Source: Candidatus Anaerobiospirillum pullicola
GTDB taxonomy: Bacteria > Pseudomonadota > Gammaproteobacteria > Enterobacterales > Succinivibrionaceae
Direction of reading: 5' to 3'
NCBI GenBank assembly: GCA_018884035.1
Contig: JAHLFE010000044.1
Location: forward strand, 1 to 64,000
DNA: 64,000 bases
Shown here: one piece after another, positions 10,701-18,624 of the stretch
Layout of the letters: every line of letters begins with the position of its first letter
Numbering within the stretch: position 1 is the stretch's first letter
Translations under genes and position numbers: made by a program
The notes under the pieces: model-generated
What the model saw: only the letters and a program-made list of their open reading frames with translations
Database searches by the model: none
What the model was told of the DNA's origin: nothing

Positions 10701-13700
10701 GGCAGAACACGCCAGGTGCTGACTATATGCAGTTAGGGCCTGACGGCTCACCGATGTCGCGTCACGATAGCTTGGGCGATGGAGATGACAGTGCTGGTGA
10801 GTATTACGTTGGTGGGCGTGGCCCTGGCAGCGCCAGCGGTACTGTGCCTGCGCTCCGTGAGGGCAAGGTCGTACTGCAGACGCCAGATGTGATTGGCTCG
10901 GTGGTGGTAGGCGAAGAGATTGAGGCTATTAAGCTGGCAAGTAGCCCGCTGACGGCTGAAGAGCTCGAGCACTACACGACGGTAGTGGGCTATGAATTTT
11001 TCAAGGAGGATATCCAAAGGGCGGAGTACAGGCTCCTTCAGTTTATCCTGCAACAGCCAGGCATAGTGACGGAGCAGTATGAAGAGCTGCGGCTTGATGA
11101 CTTTTTGTTTTTTGCGCATGACTTTTTTATGCGTGAGTACCCGTGTATAGAGCGGGTTTTGCATTTTATAAAGGCGCGGAGAAGACACGGTGGTACCAAC
11201 TGTGCCGATCTCATTGAGGAGTATCGCGGTACGGTATTTGAGCCGCTGTTTACAGTGCTATCAAGAGAGCCATACTACCGGACGCTGAATATTTTTGAGG
11301 AGCCTGATGTTAGTGTACGGCGTGAGGAGTTAGCGCAGCTTATTAATGCGGCGCTGGATACGCTTGTATCTGAGCATCAGATGATTATGCTACGGCAGCA
11401 AGAGGATCAGGTGGATGGTAATCTGATCTCGCTGTTAACGAAGGTTAAGAACCTGAAGCTGGATGATCTCAAAGATGACCGGTTTATGGATAGTTTTCAC
11501 AAGTTGCAGGTACAGGGTGATGAGAAGTACCAGCACAAGCGGGCACTGTTAACGGCGCCGGTGGTGAGGGGGAAGGCAAAGGAGGAGGCAGTTAGTAAGG
11601 AGCAGGCAACAACTCAGGAGGTAGCAGCGTCTGAGGCAATTGCGGCCGAGGTTGCTACAGCTACTGAAGCTGCTACTGCTGATAAGCAGAGTATGTCACC
11701 AGAGGCAGCTGAGTCTACTGCCGTGTCTTCAGAGGTGGCTGTTACAGAGGCTGTTTCCAACGATGGGCAGAGCATTACCCCAGAGGTTTCTGAGGCTATT
11801 GCAGAGACTGCTCAGCCAGAGTCCGTGGCTGCTGCGGCTCATGTTACTGACATCACCGATCAAGTAGCGTCAGCTACCACAGAGAGTGATTCTGAGTCTG
11901 CTGAATCTAAAGAGGTAACTACCTCTAGCGAGACTGCTACCACTAATGAGCAGACCGCTGCTTCAAATGCGTCTGAGGATATCGCAGAGCCAGTCCAGCA
12001 AGAGTATGTAGCTTCTGAGGCATCGGCTGTTGATGTTGTGGAGCACGCTGCTCCAGATGCTAATGAGAGTACTTCTGAGCCAGCTGGGTCTTTAGAGGCA
12101 GCTATCGCTACTGAGGCTGATACCACTGGTGAGCAGAGCACTACCTCAGAGGTTTCTGAGGCTACTGCAGAGACTGCTCATACAGAGTATGTGGCAGCTG
12201 AGGCACAGACTACAGCGGCTACGGATCAAGCTACTCCAGAGACCTCTGAGAGTACGTCAGAGCCAGCTGTGTCTTCAGAGGCAGCTATCTCTACTGAGGC
12301 AGATACCACTGGTGAGCAGAGTGCTACCCCAGAGGTTTCTGAAGCTATTGCAGTGACTGCCCAGCCAGAGTTTGTGGCTGCTGAGGCGATGGTGGCTGAC
12401 ACTACTGAGGCAGATACCACTGGTGAGCAGAGTGTTACCCCAGAGGTTTCTGAAGCTATTGCAGAGATTACCCAGCCAGAGTCCGTGGATGCAGAAGCAC
12501 CAGCTGCTGATGCTATGGAGCAGGCTAAGCCAGAGTCTGTGGATACAGAGGCTCATGCTACTGATATCACCGATCAAGCATCTTCAGCTACCACAGAGAG
12601 TGATTCTGAGTATGCTGAAGCTCAAGATGTGACTACCTCCAGCGATACAGCTACCACCGATGAGCAGAGCGCTACCCCAGAGGTTTCTGATGCTACTGCT
12701 GAGATTGCTCAGCTAGGGTCTGTAGCTGCTGAAGCTATGGTGGCTGACACTACTGAGAAAGCTGCTGCGGAGTCCTCTGAGATTACGTCTGAGCCAGCTG
12801 TGTCTTCAGAGAAAGCTACCTCTACTGAGGCTGCTATCACCGATAAGCAGACTGCTGCTTTAGATGCTTCTGAGGATATCGCAGAGCCTGTCCAGCCAGA
12901 ATCTATGGATCCTGAGGCTCATGCTACTGACATCACCGATCAAGCATCGTCAGACACCTTAGAGAGTGATTCTGAGTCTGATGAATCTCAAGAGGTGACT
13001 ACCTCTAGCGAGACTGTTACCACCGATAAGCAGATTGTTGTTCCAGAGGAGTCTGATGCTGTCGCAGAGCCTGCTCAGCCAGAGTCTGTGTTTTCTGAGG
13101 CACAGTCTACTGACGCTACGGAACAAGCTGCTCCTGAGACCGCTGAGAGTATGTCTGAGCCAGCTGTGTCTTCAGAGGAAGCTACATCTACTGAGGCAGA
13201 TACCCCTAATGAGCAGAGCACTACCTCTGAGGTTTCGGTAGCTACTGCCGAGACAGCCCAGCCAGAGTACGTGGCTGCTGTGGCTCATGTTACTGACATC
13301 ACCGATCAAGTAGCGCCAGCTACCACAGAGATTGATTCTGAGTCTGCTGAAACTCAAGATGTGATTACCTCCAGCGATACAGCTACCAACGATGAGCAGA
13401 GCGCTACCCCAGAGGTTTCTGATGCTACTGCCGAGATTGCTCAGCCAGAGTCTGTAGCTGCTGAAGCTATGGTGGCTGACACTACTGAGAATGCTGCTGC
13501 GGCTACGGAACAGGCTGCGTCAGATACCGCAGAGATTACGTCTGAGCCAGCTGTGTCTCCAGAGACGGCTACCTCTAGCGTGGTTAATACCACCGAGGTA
13601 CAGCCTGCCGCTTCAGCAACTCTTGATGTGGTCGCAGAGACGGCTAAAGCTGAGAGCGTGTCCGCTGCGGTAAAGGCAGCTGATACCGCCGATCAATCCA

Positions 13701-14275
13701 CGTCAGAGGCCACTGCAAACGCTACTGCACAGGCTGTTTCTCTAGACACTGCTACTGCTACCACCTCTGCTACTGCTGAGCATCATGCTGGGGCGGACGC
13801 TGTTAGCAATGAGACCGCTACCACCACGAAAAAAGGTAGAGGTAAGAAGAAAAAGGCTGAACTCGTGGAAGAAGAGTTTAACGACGATCCAATGTCCTTA
13901 TTGCAGCCAGAGATCGCGCCTAAGATCCGTGATAAGGAAGCAGAGCGTGTAGCTGCCGCTAAAGCCCTCGATTCTATCGTGGTGCCAGAGGCCTTTGCTC
14001 AAGACCATGAGCCAGATATGGCACAGGTCGGCCTCTTTGGTGAGATCGAAAAAACTGAGCCAGAGCCTGAGTCACAGGAGCTAAGCGAGGAAGAAGCCAC
14101 AGCTGAAAAGCCAAAGAAGACCAAGGGTAAAAAGGACGATAAGTCAGACAAGGCCATAAAGAAAGGCGCAAAGGACGCCAAGGGCTCTAATGCCAAAAAG
14201 AAAGAAAAAGACCCTGAGGAAATGACCGAAGCGGAGCTTGTGAACGAGTTTGGCCTGCTCCTCGATATCGACTAA
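7712..14275 (+). CDS. dnaG: Giant DNA primase DnaG
   Basis: Makes RNA primers at the replication fork. It has 2187 aa against 581 in E. coli, in one uninterrupted frame. The zinc finger has C40, H43, C61 and C64, the same numbering as E. coli. The Toprim core has E269 (VEGYMD) and D313/D315 (FDGDEAG). Residues about 450-970 are a Gln/Gly/Asn/Tyr-rich linker. About 1085-1270 resembles the helicase-interaction domain. About 1285-2040 is an acidic Ala/Thr/Ser/Glu tail of degenerate repeats near 60 residues, and the end is Lys-rich with a final acidic helix. ATG at 7712 has GGAG 5 bases upstream and gives MPYISKDFIRQQL, as in the family. The catalytic parts look intact; the expansions have no known function. 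Confidence 0.93.
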   Translation: MPYISKDFIRQQLMPRVDIVQLVRQYVTLTRSGQNYTGKCPFHNDKSPSLVVSPSRQNFHCFGCNAHGSAIDFIELYKHVDFVEAVEELARFAGLDVVYGALTPEAQRRAEKSRHYYSFMERATRFFVEQLPKNQAASDYFSNVRQLSQTAIAEARLGYAPDSNDYLKDLCPNDFDRQLALDLGIMRVKENERGTYNFPFFRNRVIFPIRDTRGRVIAFGARKLDDAVEGPKYLNSPESMIFKKRREVFGLYECLQATRNKPKSILVVEGYMDVISLREAGFPAVVATLGTALTADHINLLFRYTDDVVCCFDGDEAGMRASWRALKTVAPVLQDNKSVRFMTMPPSHDPDTLVRDGGLAALNRLLEEETFTFEESLIAHYALNSDLTMPDQRTRFVTNVVRAAKALDHVPMVKHNIFELLGLYGNVSMDLIAEKLEKETADPEFMGQEWGKRDRYGHSQSNGNGRNQFSQQPQQQQQAGQAPFDGGNALSHSQGFGFNGRPVQQQQQLPQQLPQPQGQGQRQSSGQGQQVQNLRPPAMSEDPVYEADEVIPPDLAPQMPRGGYKGSRLDQQQNGYNHGNHGYGGYRNDNRNQNYGRNAGYGHKQNYNRGQNNGYGQNYGAGQNYNRGSYQGYGRRDGYGHGQSQGGAYEQQDAQWEQQFNSTLQEGMNGSALGKGYFTTNSEGDISVFATVVERATHVVNAQAPTPAQIQQQQVLAQNGQAAPEMTPLMAPIMAEQQMHQPQQQSQITPHMAQGAPYMAQAQESNQAQMARMQGQGAMNNGMQGTPQQYQQPYQGQQSYQGQQGYYGSQMYGQQPHQGQQGYYGGQPYGQQPYVGQQAYGGQQGFPQRGGNGYGAPQGYYQQQQPQPYMGPQGQMYQQGGMSAQGQQYMQQGQSYRQGGMGMNAGMNPQSQPFMQQQQMPQQMQQQQMPQQMQQQMQQQQRQSAPQQQAGAQRMGNGPQRGNPIASTTVVNVPAAGGEISLEQLQERANFEMQARRQNTPGADYMQLGPDGSPMSRHDSLGDGDDSAGEYYVGGRGPGSASGTVPALREGKVVLQTPDVIGSVVVGEEIEAIKLASSPLTAEELEHYTTVVGYEFFKEDIQRAEYRLLQFILQQPGIVTEQYEELRLDDFLFFAHDFFMREYPCIERVLHFIKARRRHGGTNCADLIEEYRGTVFEPLFTVLSREPYYRTLNIFEEPDVSVRREELAQLINAALDTLVSEHQMIMLRQQEDQVDGNLISLLTKVKNLKLDDLKDDRFMDSFHKLQVQGDEKYQHKRALLTAPVVRGKAKEEAVSKEQATTQEVAASEAIAAEVATATEAATADKQSMSPEAAESTAVSSEVAVTEAVSNDGQSITPEVSEAIAETAQPESVAAAAHVTDITDQVASATTESDSESAESKEVTTSSETATTNEQTAASNASEDIAEPVQQEYVASEASAVDVVEHAAPDANESTSEPAGSLEAAIATEADTTGEQSTTSEVSEATAETAHTEYVAAEAQTTAATDQATPETSESTSEPAVSSEAAISTEADTTGEQSATPEVSEAIAVTAQPEFVAAEAMVADTTEADTTGEQSVTPEVSEAIAEITQPESVDAEAPAADAMEQAKPESVDTEAHATDITDQASSATTESDSEYAEAQDVTTSSDTATTDEQSATPEVSDATAEIAQLGSVAAEAMVADTTEKAAAESSEITSEPAVSSEKATSTEAAITDKQTAALDASEDIAEPVQPESMDPEAHATDITDQASSDTLESDSESDESQEVTTSSETVTTDKQIVVPEESDAVAEPAQPESVFSEAQSTDATEQAAPETAESMSEPAVSSEEATSTEADTPNEQSTTSEVSVATAETAQPEYVAAVAHVTDITDQVAPATTEIDSESAETQDVITSSDTATNDEQSATPEVSDATAEIAQPESVAAEAMVADTTENAAAATEQAASDTAEITSEPAVSPETATSSVVNTTEVQPAASATLDVVAETAKAESVSAAVKAADTADQSTSEATANATAQAVSLDTATATTSATAEHHAGADAVSNETATTTKKGRGKKKKAELVEEEFNDDPMSLLQPEIAPKIRDKEAERVAAAKALDSIVVPEAFAQDHEPDMAQVGLFGEIEKTEPEPESQELSEEEATAEKPKKTKGKKDDKSDKAIKKGAKDAKGSNAKKKEKDPEEMTEAELVNEFGLLLDID
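9060..10620 (+). repeat. Prion-like Gln/Gly/Tyr/Asn linker inside dnaG
   Basis: Coding low-complexity region. The first part is rich in N-Y-G and G-Y-G units with arginines, the middle in Gln runs, and the part near 10075-10260 in repeats such as YQGQQ and GQQGYYG. The DNA shows imperfect tandem copies of CAAGGCCAGCA-type units. The composition resembles FUS-type low-complexity domains. Confidence 0.8.
11570..13820 (+). repeat. Tandem repeat tail inside dnaG, ~60 codons per unit
   Basis: About a dozen degenerate units, each near 180 bp, encode a phrase around GEQS..PEVSEAIAE and another around SEPAVSSEA. Units differ by substitution and by loss or gain of sub-units, as expected from unequal recombination. 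Two unit types seem to alternate in places, one containing HATDITDQ. Confidence 0.8.
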
Positions 14276-14400
14276 TGGTAGTAACCTCCCTTCACTCCCT
14301 CCATCCCGCCAGATAGTGACTACAGCCTTAAGTGCAACAAAGTCACTGTCGCTATGAGGAACCTCCTCTAGAGCAGAAGCCGTTTAAAACAAAGGTCTTA

Positions 14401-14429
14401 TTTACCACAGTATTGAGAATCGGTATAAT
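14401..14429 (+). promoter_or_regulatory. Promoter of the tRNA-Ile2 gene
   Basis: TTTACC (14401-14406) and TATAAT (14424-14429) are separated by 17 bases. The tRNA begins 12 bases after the -10 box. Confidence 0.7.
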
Positions 14430-14441
14430 GCACGCACCTAA

Positions 14442-14518
14442 GGCCCATTAGCTCAGTCGGTTAGAGCAGGCGACTCATAATCGCTTGGTCTCCCGTTCAA
14501 GTCGGGAATGGGCCACCA
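14442..14518 (+). tRNA. ileX: tRNA-Ile2 (CAU anticodon)
   Basis: A 77-nt cloverleaf with encoded CCA. The acceptor GGCCCAT pairs with ATGGGCC, and the anticodon arm is GCGA-CTCATAA-TCGC. The anticodon CAT could mean Met or Ile2. The D-arm and anticodon-arm stretch GCAGGCGACTCATAATCGC is, from memory, identical to E. coli tRNA-Ile2 and unlike elongator Met. C34 is therefore expected to be changed to lysidine by TilS so that it reads AUA. A 6-bp hairpin without a T tract follows at 14527-14542. Confidence 0.9.
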
Positions 14519-14652
14519 CCACCCGCCCAGCGCTAGAGCGCTGATATCTCCTGCCAGCTTTTCCCTGCTTTTCTTTTGCCACTCTAACGGTAGAACCGTA
14601 GTGTGCTTGTTGTGCCTGCATACTACCTTTGGCTTTACCTGTCACCAGAGAT

Positions 14653-14679
14653 AAAAAGCCTCGCTCTTAAAGGGCGAGG
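14653..14679 (-). terminator. Terminator of the glycine-zipper lipoprotein gene
   Basis: On the minus strand CCTCGC pairs with GCGAGG across a 9-nt loop and is followed by CTTTTTA. It lies about 50 bases after the stop codon of the lipoprotein gene. Confidence 0.75.
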
Positions 14680-14731
14680 GTGTTGAGATACATGGCCACT
14701 GGAGCCATAATTGAAGCGCGGTACAGCGCAA

Positions 14732-15256
14732 TTAGAGTGGGCACTCCTTTGGCGAGTTCTTCTCGGCCGTGATATAGCGGCCGTCCACTAAAACCTGCAC
14801 CTGCACCGTGTTGTCGCTCTGGTTTATAAGACGCACATGAGCGCCCTTCTTGTAGTTGCACGAGAAAGGCTGATCCACCAGAATCAGACCCTGATTGGTG
14901 TTAACCGTAATACGGGCACCATCTGTAGTGCGATCCATAAACGTGGACGCAGCACCAGCCAGCAGTGCACCAATACCTGCACCAATTAAGGTGCCCTTGG
15001 TGTCATGACCAATCATCTGGCCAGCCGCCGCACCAACCGCACCGCCAACAATGGCTGTATTGGTGGTGTTATATTTGTCTAAGTCGATCGTGATGTACTC
15101 GATGTCGGTAATCACACCCTCTGTAAAGTAGGAGACCTTACCGGCAGTACTGGTTGGATTGGTGCAACCAGTAGCTACTAAGGCCGTCGCTGCCACCACA
15201 GCTAAGGCTGTGGCTTTAAGAGAGCGTAAGCGTGGCAAATGAGTGTTAGTAGGCAT
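14732..15256 (-). CDS. Glycine-zipper outer-membrane lipoprotein (SlyB/17-kDa antigen type)
   Basis: A 174-aa predicted lipoprotein. The signal sequence ends in the lipobox VATG-C with C31 as lipidation site. After a short region, residues about 69-104 form the glycine zipper (GGAVGAAAGQMIG then GAGIGALLAG), a membrane-inserting hairpin seen in SlyB, PcpY and rickettsial 17-kDa antigens. The C-terminal 60 residues form a small domain with two cysteines (C142 area and C172 area). GGAGG lies 7 bases before the start. It probably stabilises the outer membrane; no specific function can be assigned from sequence. Confidence 0.85.
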   Translation of the reverse strand: MPTNTHLPRLRSLKATALAVVAATALVATGCTNPTSTAGKVSYFTEGVITDIEYITIDLDKYNTTNTAIVGGAVGAAAGQMIGHDTKGTLIGAGIGALLAGAASTFMDRTTDGARITVNTNQGLILVDQPFSCNYKKGAHVRLINQSDNTVQVQVLVDGRYITAEKNSPKECPL

Positions 15257-15525
15257 GGTTATACCTCCACCAAAATAAGTTTATGTAAGTGCGCAAACCC
15301 AGCCTCCATACCTGTACCTACAGGCGGCAGAGGGAAGAGGCACCTTTGATCGCGGCTATCATAACAGGGCAAACTTAGGGAAGCCTTAAAACAGCATCAT
15401 GCTGCCATGGTAATGCAGCTGTCAGGATGCGGGCAAACGCTGCAAGGGCCTTACGAGCTTTATTGTTATGTAAGCATACACCAGACTCTGTGCTTTACCC
15501 CATTGTTTTGTTGAGGAGTTGTCCT

Positions 15526-17139
15526 ATGTCGTTATCCACCCCACAGCGCCTCACAGTTACCGTTAGTGCCTTATCCCCTTATGGTGAAGGCATTGCTGTG
15601 GCTGAGGGTAAGGAAATTTACCTACCACAGACCATGATCGGAGAGGTGCTGGAAGTTGAGGTGGGCGAGCCTTTTACTCCCAACTCTAAGCGCTGTCCTG
15701 GCAAGGTGCTGCGCTTTATTAAGGCCGATCCCCAACATGTCTTGCCAGAGCATTATGAGTGCGCGTTCTATGGCCGCTGTGGTGGCTGCCAGCTACAACA
15801 CGTCAGCTATGAGCAGCAGTTGGTCGTAAAGCAGCAGGCGATCATATCAGCCTTACATGAGGTTGAGCAGCAGGTGGGGCCAGAGTGTAAGCTGCAAGGT
15901 GCTATTGATGATCTGGTCACGTGCACCAGTCGTCCCTGCCGCTTTAAGTCGCTGCGCTACTTTGGCACTGACGTGCAGGGGGCGTTAACGCTGGGCTTTT
16001 ATGCAGGGCGCTCGCATGAGGTGGTACCTGTAGATTCCTGCCCACTAGAGCCCGAGCGCTTTGGGGTGTTGTCACAGAGCCTCCTCAAGCTGTGTCAGGA
16101 CTTGCATTTAGCAGCTTATCAAGAGCCTGCATCGCCCCCAGTGGCGCGTAAGGGTAAAAGCAAAGGCAAAAAGCAGGAGTCACCAGCTGCGAGCGCTGCA
16201 ACAGCCGCGCAAGCAGCAACAGATTCTGAAGCCACCTGTTTAGCACAGACAATGTCACAGCCACATCCACAGCTACGGGCCTTGCTGTGGCGCGAGGGCG
16301 ATGACGGTGCCATCTTAGGCTGCTTAGTGCTAACGCAGCAGCCAGAAGATAGGATCGAGCAAGCGTTGCGCGATTGGGCCCAAACGCACCATGTGCAGAG
16401 CATGGTACTGAGTGTCAATAACAGCAGTGGTAACGCCCTGCACATGACTGTAAGTAAGAGCTTAGTAGGGGCAGAGGGGATTACTAAGACGTTGCTTGGC
16501 CAAAAGTTTCAGGTGCAGGCGCCTACATTTTTGCAGGTCAATTACGAGGTGTGTGAGCGTCTATACCAAGCAGCCATTGCGCACTGTGTGCAGCAGGAGC
16601 AGAAGCTGGAGACGGCGCAGCGTACAGGGGCGGGCGCTGTGACAGCGGCAGATGGTGCTGTAGCGTCAGCAGACGGTATGGTAAGTGGCCTGGCTCTGGA
16701 CTTGTACTGTGGTGTCGGCACCATGACCTTAGGCTTAGCGCCGCACTTTACGCAGGTGTGGGGTGTGGAGGTGGTGTCTCCGTCGATTGCCGCTGCGCAA
16801 GCCAATGCTGTTGCCAATGGACTTAGCAATACTCACTTTGTGGTGGCTGATGTGGCCACTGAGCTGCCACGCTTGCTTACACAGCTTAAGCACGAGGCGC
16901 TGCCACTTAAAGCGATTATTGCCGACCCATCACGAGCGGGCTTAGGTGCGGCCGTTAAGGCGCTGGCCACGGTAAAGGGGCCATGTCAGTTAAGCTTAGT
17001 GTTTTGTGCGCTGACGGCGCTAAAGCGAGATTTGCCGCCACTTCTTCAGGCTGGTTGGCAGCTTAATAAGGTGCAGGGCTTCGATATGTTTCCTCACTCG
17101 CAGCATGTGGAGACTTTGGTGTGCTTAAGCAAAAACTAA
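15526..17139 (+). CDS. rlmD: RumA/RlmD-type 23S rRNA (uracil-C5) methyltransferase
   Basis: Transfers methyl from SAM to C5 of a uracil in 23S rRNA, or less likely tRNA. It has 537 aa. The N-terminal TRAM-like domain covers residues 1-65, followed by iron-sulfur cysteines C79, C85 and C88 (Cx5CGGC) and a fourth in DSCPLEPE. The SAM motif is DLYCGVGTMTLGLA, then IIADPSRAGL, and the end is DMFPHSQHVETLVCL. The usual nucleophile motif SCNP reads FCALT, so the cysteine is kept but the N-P is not. Ala/Ser-rich inserts lie near 215-245 and 365-385. ATG at 15526 follows GAGGAG. RlmD rather than RlmC or TrmA is a best guess. Confidence 0.82.
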   Translation: MSLSTPQRLTVTVSALSPYGEGIAVAEGKEIYLPQTMIGEVLEVEVGEPFTPNSKRCPGKVLRFIKADPQHVLPEHYECAFYGRCGGCQLQHVSYEQQLVVKQQAIISALHEVEQQVGPECKLQGAIDDLVTCTSRPCRFKSLRYFGTDVQGALTLGFYAGRSHEVVPVDSCPLEPERFGVLSQSLLKLCQDLHLAAYQEPASPPVARKGKSKGKKQESPAASAATAAQAATDSEATCLAQTMSQPHPQLRALLWREGDDGAILGCLVLTQQPEDRIEQALRDWAQTHHVQSMVLSVNNSSGNALHMTVSKSLVGAEGITKTLLGQKFQVQAPTFLQVNYEVCERLYQAAIAHCVQQEQKLETAQRTGAGAVTAADGAVASADGMVSGLALDLYCGVGTMTLGLAPHFTQVWGVEVVSPSIAAAQANAVANGLSNTHFVVADVATELPRLLTQLKHEALPLKAIIADPSRAGLGAAVKALATVKGPCQLSLVFCALTALKRDLPPLLQAGWQLNKVQGFDMFPHSQHVETLVCLSKN

Positions 17140-17397
17140 GGCGCTGAGCTGGCATGCAGGCGGGCATGCAGCTAGGCTTACTGGTAGCACGTACACAAGT
17201 GAGAAAGTCTCTTATTGCCACCTCAAGTCACGGTTAAGAGGGCTTTGAGGAAGTACAATGCCTTAAGCGCTGCTTGCGGGGGAGCTTGAAGGCTCTCCAC
17301 AAGGGTAAGCGCATGGACTTACTATTGTGTTTCCTAAAAAGGCACTTCCCTAACGAGAAGCCAATCCAGAGCAACCAAGCAAGGAAGGAGGGGCGCT

Positions 17398-17913
17398 ATG
17401 ACCTCGGCTGTGTTAGCGAATATGGAAGTGCGCTATTCCTGTCGTGGGTTTAGCGCTCAAGAGGTTAGCGAGGACGATCTCGATGAGATCCTCCATGCGG
17501 GGCAGATTGCGCCATCAGCTTGTAATCTGCAGCCGTACTTCTTTTACGTGGTGCGTGGTGAGAGCTTACAGCAGCTCAATAGCATGCGCTCGTGGTATGA
17601 GGCACCGGTACTGATTGTGGGCTGCTTATGTGAGCAGCAGGGCTGGAAGCGAGGCAGCGACGGCCTGTCCTTTAAGCAATTTGACCTTGCGCTGGCGATG
17701 GGGCAGATGGCGCTGCGGGCTACAGACTTAGGCTTAGGCTCCTGCTTTATTGCCTCGTTTACCCCGTATAAGCTGCAAGAAGCGCTGAAACTGCCAGCCG
17801 AGCACTGTCCTGAGATTGTGCTGGCGGTAGGCCACCCTGAGGCCAACCTTGTAAAGAATACGCAGCACTCTACGCGTAAGAGCAAAAGTGAGCTGGTGGG
17901 CTATCGCTCGTAA
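17398..17913 (+). CDS. Nitroreductase-family flavoprotein
   Basis: A 171-aa FMN-dependent oxidoreductase of the small nitroreductase type. RYSCRGFSAQEVSEDDLDEIL is the typical N-terminal FMN-phosphate region (R12, R16). APSACNLQPYFFYVV follows, then the GLGSCFIASF helix region and VLAVGHPE near the C-terminus. The physiological substrate is not predictable; quinones, flavins or nitro compounds are typical for the family. A strong GGAGG lies 7 bases before the ATG. It stands alone between rlmD and pyrI and faces pyrI convergently. Confidence 0.88.
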   Translation: MTSAVLANMEVRYSCRGFSAQEVSEDDLDEILHAGQIAPSACNLQPYFFYVVRGESLQQLNSMRSWYEAPVLIVGCLCEQQGWKRGSDGLSFKQFDLALAMGQMALRATDLGLGSCFIASFTPYKLQEALKLPAEHCPEIVLAVGHPEANLVKNTQHSTRKSKSELVGYRS

Positions 17914-18050
17914 GGGAGCAGGCTGAGGATAACTAACCATTGAGGGGGAGGGCTATCCTGAGGTGCAAGGCAACTCCCAAAGGCGTACTGTGGTTGTCCT
18001 TCCGTGGAGTTATAGTGCAGTAATGTCGTTTATACTGCTGTCATTGCTCC

Positions 18051-18089
18051 AAAAACAACAAAGCCGCAGGCTCTGGTGAGGCTGCGGCT
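18051..18089 (-). terminator. pyrBI terminator
   Basis: On the minus strand AGCCGCAG pairs perfectly with CTGCGGCT across a loop of about 12 nt, followed by TTGTTGTTTTT. It lies 30 bases past the pyrI stop. Confidence 0.85.
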
Positions 18090-18119
18090 TAGCATCGTAA
18101 CTTTTAAGGTGTGAGCTGA

Positions 18120-18623
18120 TTACTGCTCTTGCTGGTTAACGGTGCCTAAGTTGTTGTGCTTTAACACTAATTTGCGGGCAAAGACGCGCTCGCAGTAGTG
18201 GCAACGCATCATGACGTGCCCATCTTCCATAAAGATCTTAAAGCGTGGCTGCGCACCTTTTTCGACGTGGGTGATGCAGTTGCTGTTAGGGCACTCAAAG
18301 GCACCCTTGATCTCATTTGGCAGACGCAGGTTGTACTTGTCGACAACCTTGTAGTCCTTAATGGAGTTGACGGTAGCATCAGGGGCTAAGATAGCCAGCT
18401 GCTCAGTCTCAGATGGGGAGAAGGTTACATCCTTAATCTTGATGATGTCCTTAGAACCCATGTGACCCGATGGCAGATAGAAGCCCACCGTGATTTGGTT
18501 GTGCTTACCCAAGAAGTTGAATAAGCGCAGGATGTTCATGGCCTGACCAGGGGCAATGTGATCAATCACCGTACCGTTGTCGATAGCCTCAACCAAGAGC
18601 TTGTCGTTGGTGGTCTCGCTCAT
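18120..18623 (-). CDS. pyrI: Aspartate carbamoyltransferase regulatory chain
   Basis: Allosteric subunit of ATCase. It binds ATP or CTP in its N-terminal domain and contacts PyrB through a C-terminal zinc domain. At 167 aa it is slightly longer than E. coli PyrI. The four zinc cysteines are C111, C116 (CPNSNC), C141 and C144 (CHYC). The N-terminus IDNGTVIDHIAPGQAMNILRL is diagnostic. It starts one base after the pyrB stop codon, so the two are translationally coupled. The presence of pyrI argues for a c6r6-type holoenzyme subject to CTP feedback. Confidence 0.97.
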   Translation of the reverse strand: MSETTNDKLLVEAIDNGTVIDHIAPGQAMNILRLFNFLGKHNQITVGFYLPSGHMGSKDIIKIKDVTFSPSETEQLAILAPDATVNSIKDYKVVDKYNLRLPNEIKGAFECPNSNCITHVEKGAQPRFKIFMEDGHVMMRCHYCERVFARKLVLKHNNLGTVNQQEQ

Positions 18624-18624
18624 T

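Noticed and set aside
9284-10710. Long minus-strand frames within dnaG
   Set aside because: They are shadows of the repetitive Gln/Gly codons on the plus strand and encode Leu/Ala runs without starts or families.
14442-14518. Elongator tRNA-Met
   Set aside because: The anticodon is CAT, but the D and anticodon arms match tRNA-Ile2 rather than tRNA-Met.
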